From NCBI GenBank assembly GCA_045598705.1, contig JAZLMM010000017.1, positions 52,772 to 116,771 on the forward strand: 64,000 nucleotides of DNA, given 5' to 3'. Positions 35,001-43,487 of this stretch are shown in pieces; position 1 is the stretch's first letter, and every line of letters begins with the position of its first letter. Source of the stretch: Scatonaster sp045598705 (GTDB lineage: Bacteria > Bacillota > Clostridia > Saccharofermentanales > Saccharofermentanaceae). The position numbers and the translations under genes are program-made. Below the pieces are notes generated by a model. That model saw only the letters and a program-made list of their open reading frames with translations. It searched no databases and had not been told where the DNA came from.

Positions 35001-35792
35001 ACGCTTCGGGTCGAAGAACATGTTGTTCAACAATGTCTCTGCACCCTCCAGAGAAGTAGGTTCACCTGGACGAAGCTTGTGATACAACTCAGCTAAGCCT
35101 TCCTCACGGTTGTGGGAATTATCCTTGGCAATCGTCTCTCTGAGGAATTTCTCATCGCCGAAAAGCTCGATGATTTCTTCATCAGTACCGATACCCAAAG
35201 AACGGAGGAATACCGTCAACGGGAACTTACGGGCACGGTCTACACGCACGTAAATAATGCCGTTTTGATCGGTCTCATACTCCAACCAAGCACCACGGTT
35301 CGGGATAACTTGTGAAGTATATAAGAATGCATCGGACTTGTCGTGAATAATATCAAAATAAGCACCCGGTGAACGAACGAGCTGGCTGATGATAACACGC
35401 TCAGCACCGTTGATAATGAATGTACCATGCTCTGTCATGATCGGGAAATCACCGATGAATACATCCTGATCCTCGACCTTGCCGGTACGCTTGTTCACGA
35501 GACGGACCTTTACTCTCAGCGGCGCTGCAAAGTTAGTATCCTTCTCCTTGCACTGTTCAATTGTGTTCTGTGGATTGTCAATGTCGAATTCTTTGCCGAT
35601 GAAAGAAAGCTCCATGTCGCCTGAGAAATCCTTAATCGGGGACACCTCTTCCAAAACTTCCATCAGTCCTTCGTCAAGGAACCACTGATAGGAATTCTTC
35701 TGAACTTCGATCAGATCTGGGACCTCGATGACTTCGTCGATATGAGAATAGGACATTCTCTCTGCTCTTCCCTGCTTGATGGGACGCACCAT
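32019..35792 (-). CDS. rpoB: RNA polymerase beta subunit
   Basis: 1257 aa. Rifampicin-region residues are wild type in appearance: [37 protein letters not shown]. Other beta motifs include [63 protein letters not shown] and [26 protein letters not shown]. The last about 50 residues are acidic ([29 protein letters not shown]-like) and beyond the usual end. ATG 35792 follows GAGGTGA. Unlike most Firmicutes, rplJ-rplL are not upstream; rpoB has a promoter and leader of its own. Confidence 0.98.
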   Translation of the reverse strand: [1257 protein letters not shown]

Positions 35793-35981
35793 TACACATC
35801 ACCTCACGACTTCGCAAATGGCTCATTTGCGTGTACGCAGAGCTTTTCTGCGCACTTTCCTATACGTTCTCAGATGATTTCATCTCACATGAGGGGAATC
35901 ATCCGTCGTCAAAATGGGCAGAATACCCCTACCCATTGTAACGCAATATAGAATAGTACCACGAAAGATTTCAAGTGTCAA
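35793..35981 (-). promoter_or_regulatory. rpoB promoter and structured leader
   Basis: Minus strand TTGACA (35976-35981), 17 bases, TACTAT (35953-35958). The leader of about 150 bases contains perfect hairpins: CGCAGA/TCTGCG (35836-35852) and CGCAAATG-AGC-CATTTGCG (35813-35831), the latter ending about 10 bases before the ribosome site, plus a longer GATGATT/AATCATC pairing further up. No L10 leader motif was recognised. The stretch 35793-36113 has no gene. Confidence 0.75.
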
Positions 35982-36012
35982 CGATAATTTTCTGACACTT
36001 GGTAAAAGCACG

Positions 36013-36074
36013 TTCATCTATGATGAAGGGGCTGTCTCGCCGTGATGAACCTGCATCACTTTGAAGACAACCCC
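36013..36074 (-). terminator. Tandem hairpins after the foldase gene
   Basis: Minus strand GGGGTTGTCT pairs with AGACAGCCCC (36028-36074, one G-U), with an inner GTGATG/CATCAC stem. A second hairpin TTCATC-ATA-GATGAA follows (36013-36027). There is no strong T run, so termination is likely but not certain. Confidence 0.55.
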
Positions 36075-36113
36075 CAATGCTTGTAAACTTGTTATTGCGT
36101 ACCCTTCTTCTTA

Positions 36114-37691
36114 TTAGGAGAAGAAATCGATCAGACCATGGTTAACAACGGTTGAATAAGCAGAATCAGAAATGACACCATTGGACCATGTAGTGTAGTT
36201 TTCAGAAGCCATCTGTGAACGAAGCGTGTCCATCCAAGCTGGTACTGCATCACAATAGTAGTAAAGCTTTACGCTAGTACCACAGTCAATGATCGTCATG
36301 TCGCCTGCCTTACGTGAAGAATCAAAGAGCCAGTCCACCAGTTTCTGATCTTCATCTGCAAGTTTCGGTTCGCTTCCATCGCCAGGATCAACCGGTGCGA
36401 AGCTCTTCGACTCGGTTACACCACTGCAGTATCCGCCACTAATGAAATTACTCATATCCGCAGAATTCTCTTTGGCCAACTTGATGAACTCGTCTTCGGA
36501 AGTTGCCTTCGCCATCAGATCCTCTGCATCCTTATGTGCTTCCTGAAGTGCGGCAGCCTTCTGCTCTTCTGTAGCCTCCAAATCAGAAAGTGTGTCATTT
36601 CTCAACACGATGACACGATACGAAGCCGTCGTCTCATCTTCAATATAAGTTTCTTCAAACATTGCTGCAAAATAACCCTGATCCTCAGTATCCTTGAAAA
36701 CCATTGTTGTGTTCGGCTTGGTATCTGGATTGAAGCACAACTCTGCAAACTCAGGAGAAGCATTCGTCAGATTTGCCTTGGTACCGCCTACCTTGGACAT
36801 GGTTACTTCACCATTCTCGAAACGCTCCTTGTATTCATCGGAAGTAAACTCCAGCGCACGTGTCTGGAACTCTTCTACATCCTTGCAGTTGTCCGTGATC
36901 TTGTGAGCTTTCTTCTCTGCTTCTGCCAGAAGTTCAGCCTTCTCTTCCTCTGTGCATGTCTCAGGAAGTTCTGCACTTACGAAGAAGAGCTGGTATTTAA
37001 CGTAAGTATATGACTCCGGAGATTCGTCGAATTTCTTCTGGATTGTCTCTTGATTCGGAACAAGATTGGTCTGCTGTAGATAAGTACGGAATTCTTCAAT
37101 TACCGCTGCACGCTTCATGATACGGCGATAAATCTGTACGGTCATACCTGTACCATAAGTGCTCTGCAGATATTGATCAGCCGTCATATTCGAGCCACGG
37201 AGCTGATTCATGTACTCGCATGTCGCACGAACCGAATCTACCTGAGCTTCTACATAACGATCTGTCGCAACCGGCTTAAATCCGGAATTCATTGCTTCTT
37301 CGTAAAGAAGATAGTCAGTCTGTGCAGCATTTGCTGCTTCCTCCCACAGTCTCTCACGGTATGTGGCACCGGTATCCGGATCACAAACTTCATCTAACTG
37401 GGAAGCATCGCTAATGAGACCATAGGACATGCACTGGTTGACAGCTACGGTGAAGTAGTAATTCATCTCTACGATTGGGACACGCTTCACTGTCTTCTCT
37501 TTTCCGTCTGTAGTCTTGACGATCTTTGCGCCAGTGAGCACTTTGGCCGGCAAGCCAATCTGCATGGCAACATAGGAGAAACAGATCAGCAGTGTCAATA
37601 CGATTGACACAGCAATAATGATCTTATTCTTCTTTGAGACCTTCATATGTTTCTTCGTCTTTGCTTTAGAAGATTTATCTGTCTTAGACAT
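36114..37691 (-). CDS. Membrane-anchored parvulin-like (PpiC/SurA) foldase
   Basis: 525 aa. A Lys-rich cytoplasmic start, one membrane helix (about 23-43), then an extracytoplasmic part resembling SurA/PrsA: an N-terminal helical region (AANAAQTDYLLYEEAM) and two rotamase-like segments. The better one is at the C-terminus: DEFIKLAKENSADMSNFISGGYCSGVTESKSFAP followed by LFDSSRKAGDMTIIDCGTSVKLYYY. Catalytic His residues of active parvulins are not obvious, so it may be a chaperone only. ATG 37691 follows AAGGAAGGG; the longer frame to 37802 is not supported. Confidence 0.75.
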   Translation of the reverse strand: MSKTDKSSKAKTKKHMKVSKKNKIIIAVSIVLTLLICFSYVAMQIGLPAKVLTGAKIVKTTDGKEKTVKRVPIVEMNYYFTVAVNQCMSYGLISDASQLDEVCDPDTGATYRERLWEEAANAAQTDYLLYEEAMNSGFKPVATDRYVEAQVDSVRATCEYMNQLRGSNMTADQYLQSTYGTGMTVQIYRRIMKRAAVIEEFRTYLQQTNLVPNQETIQKKFDESPESYTYVKYQLFFVSAELPETCTEEEKAELLAEAEKKAHKITDNCKDVEEFQTRALEFTSDEYKERFENGEVTMSKVGGTKANLTNASPEFAELCFNPDTKPNTTMVFKDTEDQGYFAAMFEETYIEDETTASYRVIVLRNDTLSDLEATEEQKAAALQEAHKDAEDLMAKATSEDEFIKLAKENSADMSNFISGGYCSGVTESKSFAPVDPGDGSEPKLADEDQKLVDWLFDSSRKAGDMTIIDCGTSVKLYYYCDAVPAWMDTLRSQMASENYTTWSNGVISDSAYSTVVNHGLIDFFS

Positions 37692-37844
37692 ATCTATGCC
37701 CTTCCTTCTATCATACTTAAAATAGTCAGCACGCCTCATTATAATTCGGAGAAACCGATATTGCAAGAAAAGAATAGAGATACATAACGTTTCGTCATGC
37801 ATCTCTATGTCGATTTTTAACGCGTTTTAGACAGCGAATCCATA

Positions 37845-39539
37845 TCAAATGTCGAACAGAACATCAACCAGTTCCATTAAATCTGCATTATCTTCTCCTG
37901 CACACTCGAGGAGCACCTCGAAGAAACGGTCTTCTGTAGAATTTGTAAAAGCATTTCTGTGCACATACTCACGAAGAATACCGTGGAACGCTTCACGCCC
38001 GATAATCTCTTCCATCTGGTACAGTCCGACCTTGCCATATGAATATGCAGCCTGAATGTAACTTTCAGTTTTCTCAAAGTCATAGAATGGACGGTTGATT
38101 GGAATAATTCCGTTCGCTTCCATCGAAGTTTTCCATCTTTCGTCCGTCAAATCAAATCCATCTCGAGAATAGAGCTCCATCTCATCTTCTACTCCGAGAT
38201 ATTCATAGAACACAAATTCCGTATAGGAGGCGAAAGACTCATCCAACCACGGTTCCATGCCAGAATTATTGCCAACAATACCCATGAACCACTGGTGTCC
38301 CAATTCGTGGGCAACTACGACACACATCTGCTCGTAGGGGAAATATTCATAAGCATTGGTTGTGCAGTAGAACTTGTCGACCGTGCAGATGATCAGGTTT
38401 GGATACTCCATTCCACCGGCATCGATCGGTGCCAATATGATATCCACCTCAGGATATGGGTATTTACCAAATGCAGCGTTAAATGCCGCAAATGAATCTT
38501 TTGCCGCTTGGAGAGATGTCTTCGCACACTCGTCCATCGTTTCTCCGCATGGATGCGCTTCGTCATATACCAGACGGATATGGATGCCATCGTAATCATC
38601 CTCGAAGAACTTGAAGTTCTCGCTTGCACAGAATACGAAATCGCGAACACAGGGTGCTTCGATCGTGTAAGTGTTTTTGCCGTCTGCATTCGTAGGCGTA
38701 TTCTCCACACCTGTAGAAAGAAGCTTCATCTTCTCTGGAAGCGTGAGACTGACGTGATAGTCGGAGATCTCAGAATAGAAACATTCACCGAAACTATAGA
38801 ATGCTTCATGCGAGAAACCCTTGCCCTCATCGTATACGGCTAGGATCGGGTAGAAATTAGTAACGTTATATACGCCGTCACTCATACCATAACGGTCTGC
38901 AACAAGTGGGATTGTTGCCTTGAAATCGTAAGACAACGTCATCTCTGCGCCCGGCGCCAGTTTCTGATCAAGCGGAATCCACACAACCGAAACATCTGTA
39001 TCACGCTGATATTCGAGAGGCTGTGCAGTTGTCTCGTTCATGATGTTCGTGATTTCTGTCTCGGCACCTTCCTTGACTTCGACGTCCTGGAATCCTTCTA
39101 TTTTCCCCTTGGTAAAAAGACTTGAGTAGTCACGCAAGCAGAGTTGATCCCATTCTTCACTGGAGTTGTTAAAGAAGCGGATTACGACATGTCCGCTCAC
39201 AGAGTGATCTTTCTCATTAAGTTCCAGAACCATATCATACTGGAAGCGTTCTTCTTCCGGTAGAAACTGAATCGCACAGTTCTCTTCTGGAATATTGGCC
39301 TTCAGTCCGAAGGGGTACGTCTCCTCAGTCGTGGATTCAGTCGTAGCCTCGTTTGTCGACTCAGATGTCGTCTCAGTCGTCTCCTTTGGTTCTTCCGTCG
39401 TCTCTGAATACTCTGGTAAGGAAAACTTCTTCTTTGACTTCGAATTCTTCTTATTTGTCTCTTCCTTTGAGCAGGCTACTAAGCCAAGCATCATCGCAAG
39501 GATCAGCGTTGCAGATGCTATGCGTGTATAATGTTTCAT
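37845..39539 (-). CDS. M1-family zinc aminopeptidase lipoprotein
   Basis: 564 aa. Lipoprotein signal (LGLVAC, cysteine at about 23), a Thr/Ser/Glu linker (ETTETTSESTNEATTE), then an M1 metallopeptidase. It has GGMEYPN, the variant of the GAMEN substrate motif, and HELGHQWF...LDESFASYTE, the HEXXH-X18-E zinc site. A Tyr (AAYSYGKVGLYQ) suits the transition-state residue. It should cleave peptides at the cell surface. ATG 39539 follows AGAGGAG; upstream in-frame ATGs would add a non-homologous stretch and destroy the lipoprotein signal position. Confidence 0.92.
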   Translation of the reverse strand: MKHYTRIASATLILAMMLGLVACSKEETNKKNSKSKKKFSLPEYSETTEEPKETTETTSESTNEATTESTTEETYPFGLKANIPEENCAIQFLPEEERFQYDMVLELNEKDHSVSGHVVIRFFNNSSEEWDQLCLRDYSSLFTKGKIEGFQDVEVKEGAETEITNIMNETTAQPLEYQRDTDVSVVWIPLDQKLAPGAEMTLSYDFKATIPLVADRYGMSDGVYNVTNFYPILAVYDEGKGFSHEAFYSFGECFYSEISDYHVSLTLPEKMKLLSTGVENTPTNADGKNTYTIEAPCVRDFVFCASENFKFFEDDYDGIHIRLVYDEAHPCGETMDECAKTSLQAAKDSFAAFNAAFGKYPYPEVDIILAPIDAGGMEYPNLIICTVDKFYCTTNAYEYFPYEQMCVVVAHELGHQWFMGIVGNNSGMEPWLDESFASYTEFVFYEYLGVEDEMELYSRDGFDLTDERWKTSMEANGIIPINRPFYDFEKTESYIQAAYSYGKVGLYQMEEIIGREAFHGILREYVHRNAFTNSTEDRFFEVLLECAGEDNADLMELVDVLFDI

Positions 39540-39649
39540 TCTCTTTCTCCTCTTACGTATAGATAAATGCGCGCACACTATTGTAATGTTCTTGTCCAAT
39601 GCACAAAAGACTGTATCGAAATATAGACGACAAGAAACGAAGATTCGTT

Positions 39650-40441
39650 TCAAGCAAAGAAACAAAGTGCGATAACATGGCAGATGGCGCCAAAATCTAC
39701 CAAGATATGGAAGGTCATGTGCGCAAATTTGAATCGCATGAAGAACAGGATGACACTTGTCGTGTAGCAGAGGCCACCAGCCAGCAATAGCCAGAACGTG
39801 ACATGAGATGCTTGAGAATAGAGGATTGGAAAACATAGCACAATCATCCAGCCCATAAGCAGATAAAGCAGTGATGAAAATACATAGGAGAAGGCCGTCT
39901 TCGAGAATGCGATTGCCTTCACCAAAGTTCCACCGATTACCACGCACCATTGAGCGATACATAGACCCAGTCCCCATTTACCGCCAATCGTAGTCAGACA
40001 GATTGGGGTATACGCACCGGCAATTGCGTAGAAGATCATGATGTGATCCAGTCGATTGAATATGGCCTTCTGGACCGTACCATGCTTCATCGTGTGATCG
40101 ATTGTCGACATCAAGAACATGAGGAATGTGCAGATACAGAATATTGAGATGGCGACCGTGTCCAAGATCGGATGACCGGTCGTGCTGTTGATATATGCAT
40201 GAACGGCGGCATAAGGGATAATACCCAGCATAAACAGTGCCATGACACCATGGGTCGTGGAATTACCGATTTCTTCGCCAAAAGTCTCTTCATTCTTGGC
40301 CTTTCTGCTTGTTTCACCTTCTGCCCAATCCAAATCCTTCAGACCTTCTTCAAGTGAATCGGCAGCAACAGGCTCACTATTTCCTTTCTGATTCTTCGAA
40401 CCTTCTAACCAGTTACGCCAGAATGTTTTGTTCGTAGACAT
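39650..40441 (-). CDS. Hemolysin III/PAQR-family membrane protein
   Basis: 263 aa. A polar N-terminus of about 55 residues precedes seven membrane helices. PAQR motifs: EEIGNSTTHGVMAL, MSTIDHTMKH, NRLDHIMIFYAIAGAYTP, and the C-terminal FKFAHMTFHILVDFGAICHVIALCFF with the His pair that binds zinc. The family includes bacterial hemolysin III and eukaryotic adiponectin receptors (ceramidase-like); bacterial function is membrane homeostasis at best guess. The N-terminal extension is longer than usual. AAGGAGG lies upstream of ATG 40441, and it follows the next gene by 12 bases. Confidence 0.9.
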   Translation of the reverse strand: MSTNKTFWRNWLEGSKNQKGNSEPVAADSLEEGLKDLDWAEGETSRKAKNEETFGEEIGNSTTHGVMALFMLGIIPYAAVHAYINSTTGHPILDTVAISIFCICTFLMFLMSTIDHTMKHGTVQKAIFNRLDHIMIFYAIAGAYTPICLTTIGGKWGLGLCIAQWCVVIGGTLVKAIAFSKTAFSYVFSSLLYLLMGWMIVLCFPILYSQASHVTFWLLLAGGLCYTTSVILFFMRFKFAHMTFHILVDFGAICHVIALCFFA

Positions 40442-40453
40442 TCTAATTCCTCC

Positions 40454-41500
40454 TTACGGCTCACTATCGCCGAAAACATCAATCTTCTCCGCTTCACCAT
40501 GTACATCTGGGAAATCCAATTCTTTGTTCTCTTCCTTGTTCCTTTTCACAACTTCTTCCACGTTCTCTTTCTTCTCTTCAACGTTTGAAGTTGGCTCTTC
40601 TGCATTTGAAGTTGGCGCAACAGCTGCCAATGAGATGACCTTTGTCTCCGCTTCTGCCGGTCGTGAAGAGGGGGCAGTTGCGGCCAGCGAGATGACTTGC
40701 GTCTTCTCTTCCAATCTGGAGGTCGGTGCTGTCGCGGTCAGTGCAATCACTTGGGTATCACTGGATGTTGCCTCAATTGCAGGTACAACTGTCGTAGCTT
40801 CAATGGTTGGAGAAGCAGTTTCTTCACGACGAAGTTCAGTCGTTGGTGCCTGCTCCGGTTTCATGGTATATGTCTCTTCCGCGATCTCGTCATTCTCGTC
40901 CTTGATAATCGTGCCCAGTGGTTCGGGAACTACCGGTGCTGCCTCTGCAAATGCCGGGATCTGATGAGCCTGGGTCCGACGGAAGTGTGCGAAGTCATGC
41001 TTCTGCTTCTTCTCGGTTATATAGGCTTTATAGTAGAAATGTACGATCTGCGCCAAGATATAGCCGATAATGATGCTCGGCAACAACTTATAAGCCATTC
41101 GTTCTGCTGTTTTCTCAGACACCATTCCAGTTAAGCCCGCAAATGGTGCATGTGTCACTTCGTAGATTCGATGAAGGAACATGGAGAGCAGAGATTTTCC
41201 TATATTACGGCCGTTGTGCGCAATACTTTCTTCCACTTTCGGCAGGAACCACTTGGAAATATACGGAAGAATGGAATAAGTCGCAAGACCGACTGCCACC
41301 CAGATTTTCTTCTTCCAACAAGCCCAGATTCCCGTCAAGACAAAGGCAAGCAAGAAGCATACACTCATCAAACGTTCAATCAGGCTGATCTCGCGCGATA
41401 AATTGGCTTCATAGGTAAAGAGAACCGGGAATGAAAACACGAACAGGATAGACAGCAATAATGCACCGAGAAAAACATCGACGATGATATCACGTTTCAT
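40454..41500 (-). CDS. Unrecognised membrane protein with repeated cytoplasmic tail
   Basis: 348 aa. Four hydrophobic segments (about 8-30, 43-62, 67-85, 138-162) resemble CvpA-like proteins, but no family motif is certain. The second half is a low-complexity tail (about 165-348) rich in Glu, Ala, Thr and Pro with three repeats of the form TQVISLAATAPSSR at spacing of about 20 residues, ending in a charged region. ATG 41500 follows AGGAGG. It is divergent from maf and upstream of the hemolysin III gene. Function unknown. Confidence 0.75.
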   Translation of the reverse strand: MKRDIIVDVFLGALLLSILFVFSFPVLFTYEANLSREISLIERLMSVCFLLAFVLTGIWACWKKKIWVAVGLATYSILPYISKWFLPKVEESIAHNGRNIGKSLLSMFLHRIYEVTHAPFAGLTGMVSEKTAERMAYKLLPSIIIGYILAQIVHFYYKAYITEKKQKHDFAHFRRTQAHQIPAFAEAAPVVPEPLGTIIKDENDEIAEETYTMKPEQAPTTELRREETASPTIEATTVVPAIEATSSDTQVIALTATAPTSRLEEKTQVISLAATAPSSRPAEAETKVISLAAVAPTSNAEEPTSNVEEKKENVEEVVKRNKEENKELDFPDVHGEAEKIDVFGDSEP

Positions 41501-41541
41501 TTCCGTTTCTTACCTCCTGTTAACTTCACATAGGTAGAAGT

Positions 41542-41592
41542 ATTATACCGCTTCAGCTCTCCCTTGTCACTTATTCGCACGCGTGATAGAAT
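41542..41592. promoter_or_regulatory. Overlapping divergent promoters for maf and the membrane protein gene
   Basis: Plus: TTGTCA (41564-41569), 17 bases, TAGAAT (41587-41592). Minus: GTGACA (41565-41570), 17 bases, TATAAT (41542-41547). The two -35 boxes occupy the same bases, so the polymerases should compete. Confidence 0.65.
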
Positions 41593-41623
41593 TTCCCCAG
41601 AATGAACCTTGGAGGCGTAATCC

Positions 41624-42337
41624 ATGACCAAACTGATCCTAGCCAGCAAATCTCCCCGGCGTGCCGAACTACTTGGGCGCATGGGGTTCTCTTTCGAAAT
41701 CGCCGAAGCCAAGGTTGATGAATCATCGATTAGTGCGAGCATCATGACCAGAAATCTCGGTTTAGGTGGTGCGCCGGCAGGCTTGAATCCTTTGGGCGCA
41801 AGTTCACTCGGTATGTCGGTCATTCAGCCAGCATTGCCACCCATGTACCATATTGCAGAGGAGATCGTCCAAACACTTGCATTGGCTAAGGCCTCCGCAG
41901 TTTTCAACCCGTTACAAGAGGCAGATGCCGAAGGAAATAAAGATGTAGTAGTAATCGGTTCCGACACGATCGTAGTATCCGCACAGCAGATTTTAGGCAA
42001 ACCGAAGGATGCGGAAGATGCCAAAGAAATGTTGATTACGCTAAGTGGGCAGACACACCGCGTATATACCGGTGTCACCGTTCTTTCTCAAGACGGTGCA
42101 GAAACCTTCGTCTCCTATGCAGATGTAACATTCCATGCTTTGGATGAGATTCAGATGGCGCTTATTGAGAAATATGTCGCAGGCGGTTCACCCTTGGATA
42201 AAGCCGGTGCTTACGGTATCCAAGACGAAGGTGCGCTCCTGATTGACGCCATAAATGGAGACTACTACGCGGTCGTTGGATTGCCGATTTCTCCACTTTA
42301 CCACGTTCTCTCTAAGTACGTTGATAGCAGTTTTTGA
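41624..42337 (+). CDS. maf: Maf-family nucleoside triphosphate pyrophosphatase
   Basis: 237 aa. LILASKSPRRAELL, the GSDTIVV catalytic Asp region, LGKPKDAEDAKEML, SGQTHRVYTGV, and GSPLDKAGAYGIQDEGALLI are all typical. Maf proteins hydrolyse non-canonical or modified nucleotides (dTTP, UTP or pseudo-UTP) and affect septum formation. Compared with the usual about 190 residues there is an insertion of about 40 residues (IMTRNLGLGGAPAGLNPLGA through PALPPMYH) after the VDES motif, in place of a short loop. ATG follows TTGGAGG. Confidence 0.93.
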   Translation: MTKLILASKSPRRAELLGRMGFSFEIAEAKVDESSISASIMTRNLGLGGAPAGLNPLGASSLGMSVIQPALPPMYHIAEEIVQTLALAKASAVFNPLQEADAEGNKDVVVIGSDTIVVSAQQILGKPKDAEDAKEMLITLSGQTHRVYTGVTVLSQDGAETFVSYADVTFHALDEIQMALIEKYVAGGSPLDKAGAYGIQDEGALLIDAINGDYYAVVGLPISPLYHVLSKYVDSSF

Positions 42338-42343
42338 TGAGTG

Positions 42344-43273
42344 TTAGCCGAAAAGCGGGGTGCTGAAGTAACGTTCAGCAGTATCTGGAAGTACAGTTAC
42401 GACGGTCTTTCCTTTACCCAATTTCTTGGCCATCGCCAGCGCAGCAGCTACATTGGAACCAGAAGAAATACCACACATCAGACCTTCTTTTCTTGCTAGA
42501 TCCTTGGCTGTACCGATTGCTTCGTCGTCCGTAACAACGTATACATCTTCAAAAATCTCTGTATTAAGATTATCTGGAATCAATCCGTCTCCGATGCCCA
42601 TCTGCAAGTGTGAACCGATGTTACCACCGGCAAGAATTGCTGCATTTTCAGGTTCCACTGCCCAGATCGTAATATTCGGATTCTGTGCTTTGAGTACTTC
42701 ACCAATGCCGGACAGCGTACCACCAGTACCGATTCCGGCACAGAAACCGTCGATGGGACCTGCAACTTGTTCAAGAATCTCTATGCCGGTATGGTGGCGA
42801 TGAACCATCGGATTAGCCGGATTAGTGAACTGCTGCGGAACATATACATTCGGGTCTTCTTCCTGCATCTTCATGGCAAGTTTCAGACATTCATCGATTG
42901 CTTTACCAATATCACCATCATCGTGGATCAACTTCACTTCTGCACCATAGTGTTCAACCAGATAACGACGTTCGCAGGAGACGGAATCCGGCATAATGAT
43001 GATCGTCTTATATCCACGAACAGCGCCTACTAATGCAAGTCCAATTCCCTGATTGCCGGAAGTTGGCTCAACAATAATTGTATTCTTCGTGATAATGCCG
43101 TCATGTTCGGCCTGTTCGATCATGTTCAGCGCAGTTCTCGTCTTGATGGAACCGCCCACATTCAGGCCTTCATACTTGACCAATACGCGGGCACAATCCG
43201 AGCCAACCATGCGAGATGACAACTGAATCATCGGTGTATGACCAACTGCTTCTAAGACATTGTTGTAAACCAT
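42344..43273 (-). CDS. cysK: Cysteine synthase A
   Basis: 309 aa, normal length. It makes cysteine from O-acetylserine and sulfide using PLP. The PLP lysine is in VGGSIKTRTA, the substrate loop is EPTSGNQGIGLALVG, and the phosphate loop is GIGTGGTLSG; the C-terminal SSGSNVAAAL segment is typical. It converges with maf (6-base gap) with no clear terminator between them. Its own promoter is at 43331-43359. SD sequence AGTAGGAT. Confidence 0.95.
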   Translation of the reverse strand: MVYNNVLEAVGHTPMIQLSSRMVGSDCARVLVKYEGLNVGGSIKTRTALNMIEQAEHDGIITKNTIIVEPTSGNQGIGLALVGAVRGYKTIIIMPDSVSCERRYLVEHYGAEVKLIHDDGDIGKAIDECLKLAMKMQEEDPNVYVPQQFTNPANPMVHRHHTGIEILEQVAGPIDGFCAGIGTGGTLSGIGEVLKAQNPNITIWAVEPENAAILAGGNIGSHLQMGIGDGLIPDNLNTEIFEDVYVVTDDEAIGTAKDLARKEGLMCGISSGSNVAAALAMAKKLGKGKTVVTVLPDTAERYFSTPLFG

Positions 43274-43330
43274 ATTATCCTACTTTCCGCGGAGCGAACC
43301 TCCGGAAGAATTCTTTATTACTGACTAGAT

Positions 43331-43359
43331 ATTTTAAACGCTTCACCGCAGGAGTGCAA
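43331..43359 (-). promoter_or_regulatory. cysK promoter
   Basis: Minus strand TTGCAC (43354-43359), 17 bases, TAAAAT (43331-43336). The plus strand of the same gap has two TATAAT boxes (43444-43449 and 43455-43460) for the polysaccharide operon, without a clear -35. Confidence 0.65.
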
Positions 43360-43487
43360 GAATAGCTTATGTTGTATGCGCACATTTTCCTGTATGCCTT
43401 GCAACTTTCCTTGGTTTGCCGTGGTACTTTACCGTGAAATATGTATAATGGTCATATAATATATGTGAATCGTCTTTCGGAGGTAGC

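Noticed and set aside
41497..41823. 108-residue minus-strand frame that overlaps the next gene as ATGA
   Set aside because: It is the shadow of maf; the ATGA overlap is a coincidence, and the real start at 41500 has its own promoter and ribosome site.
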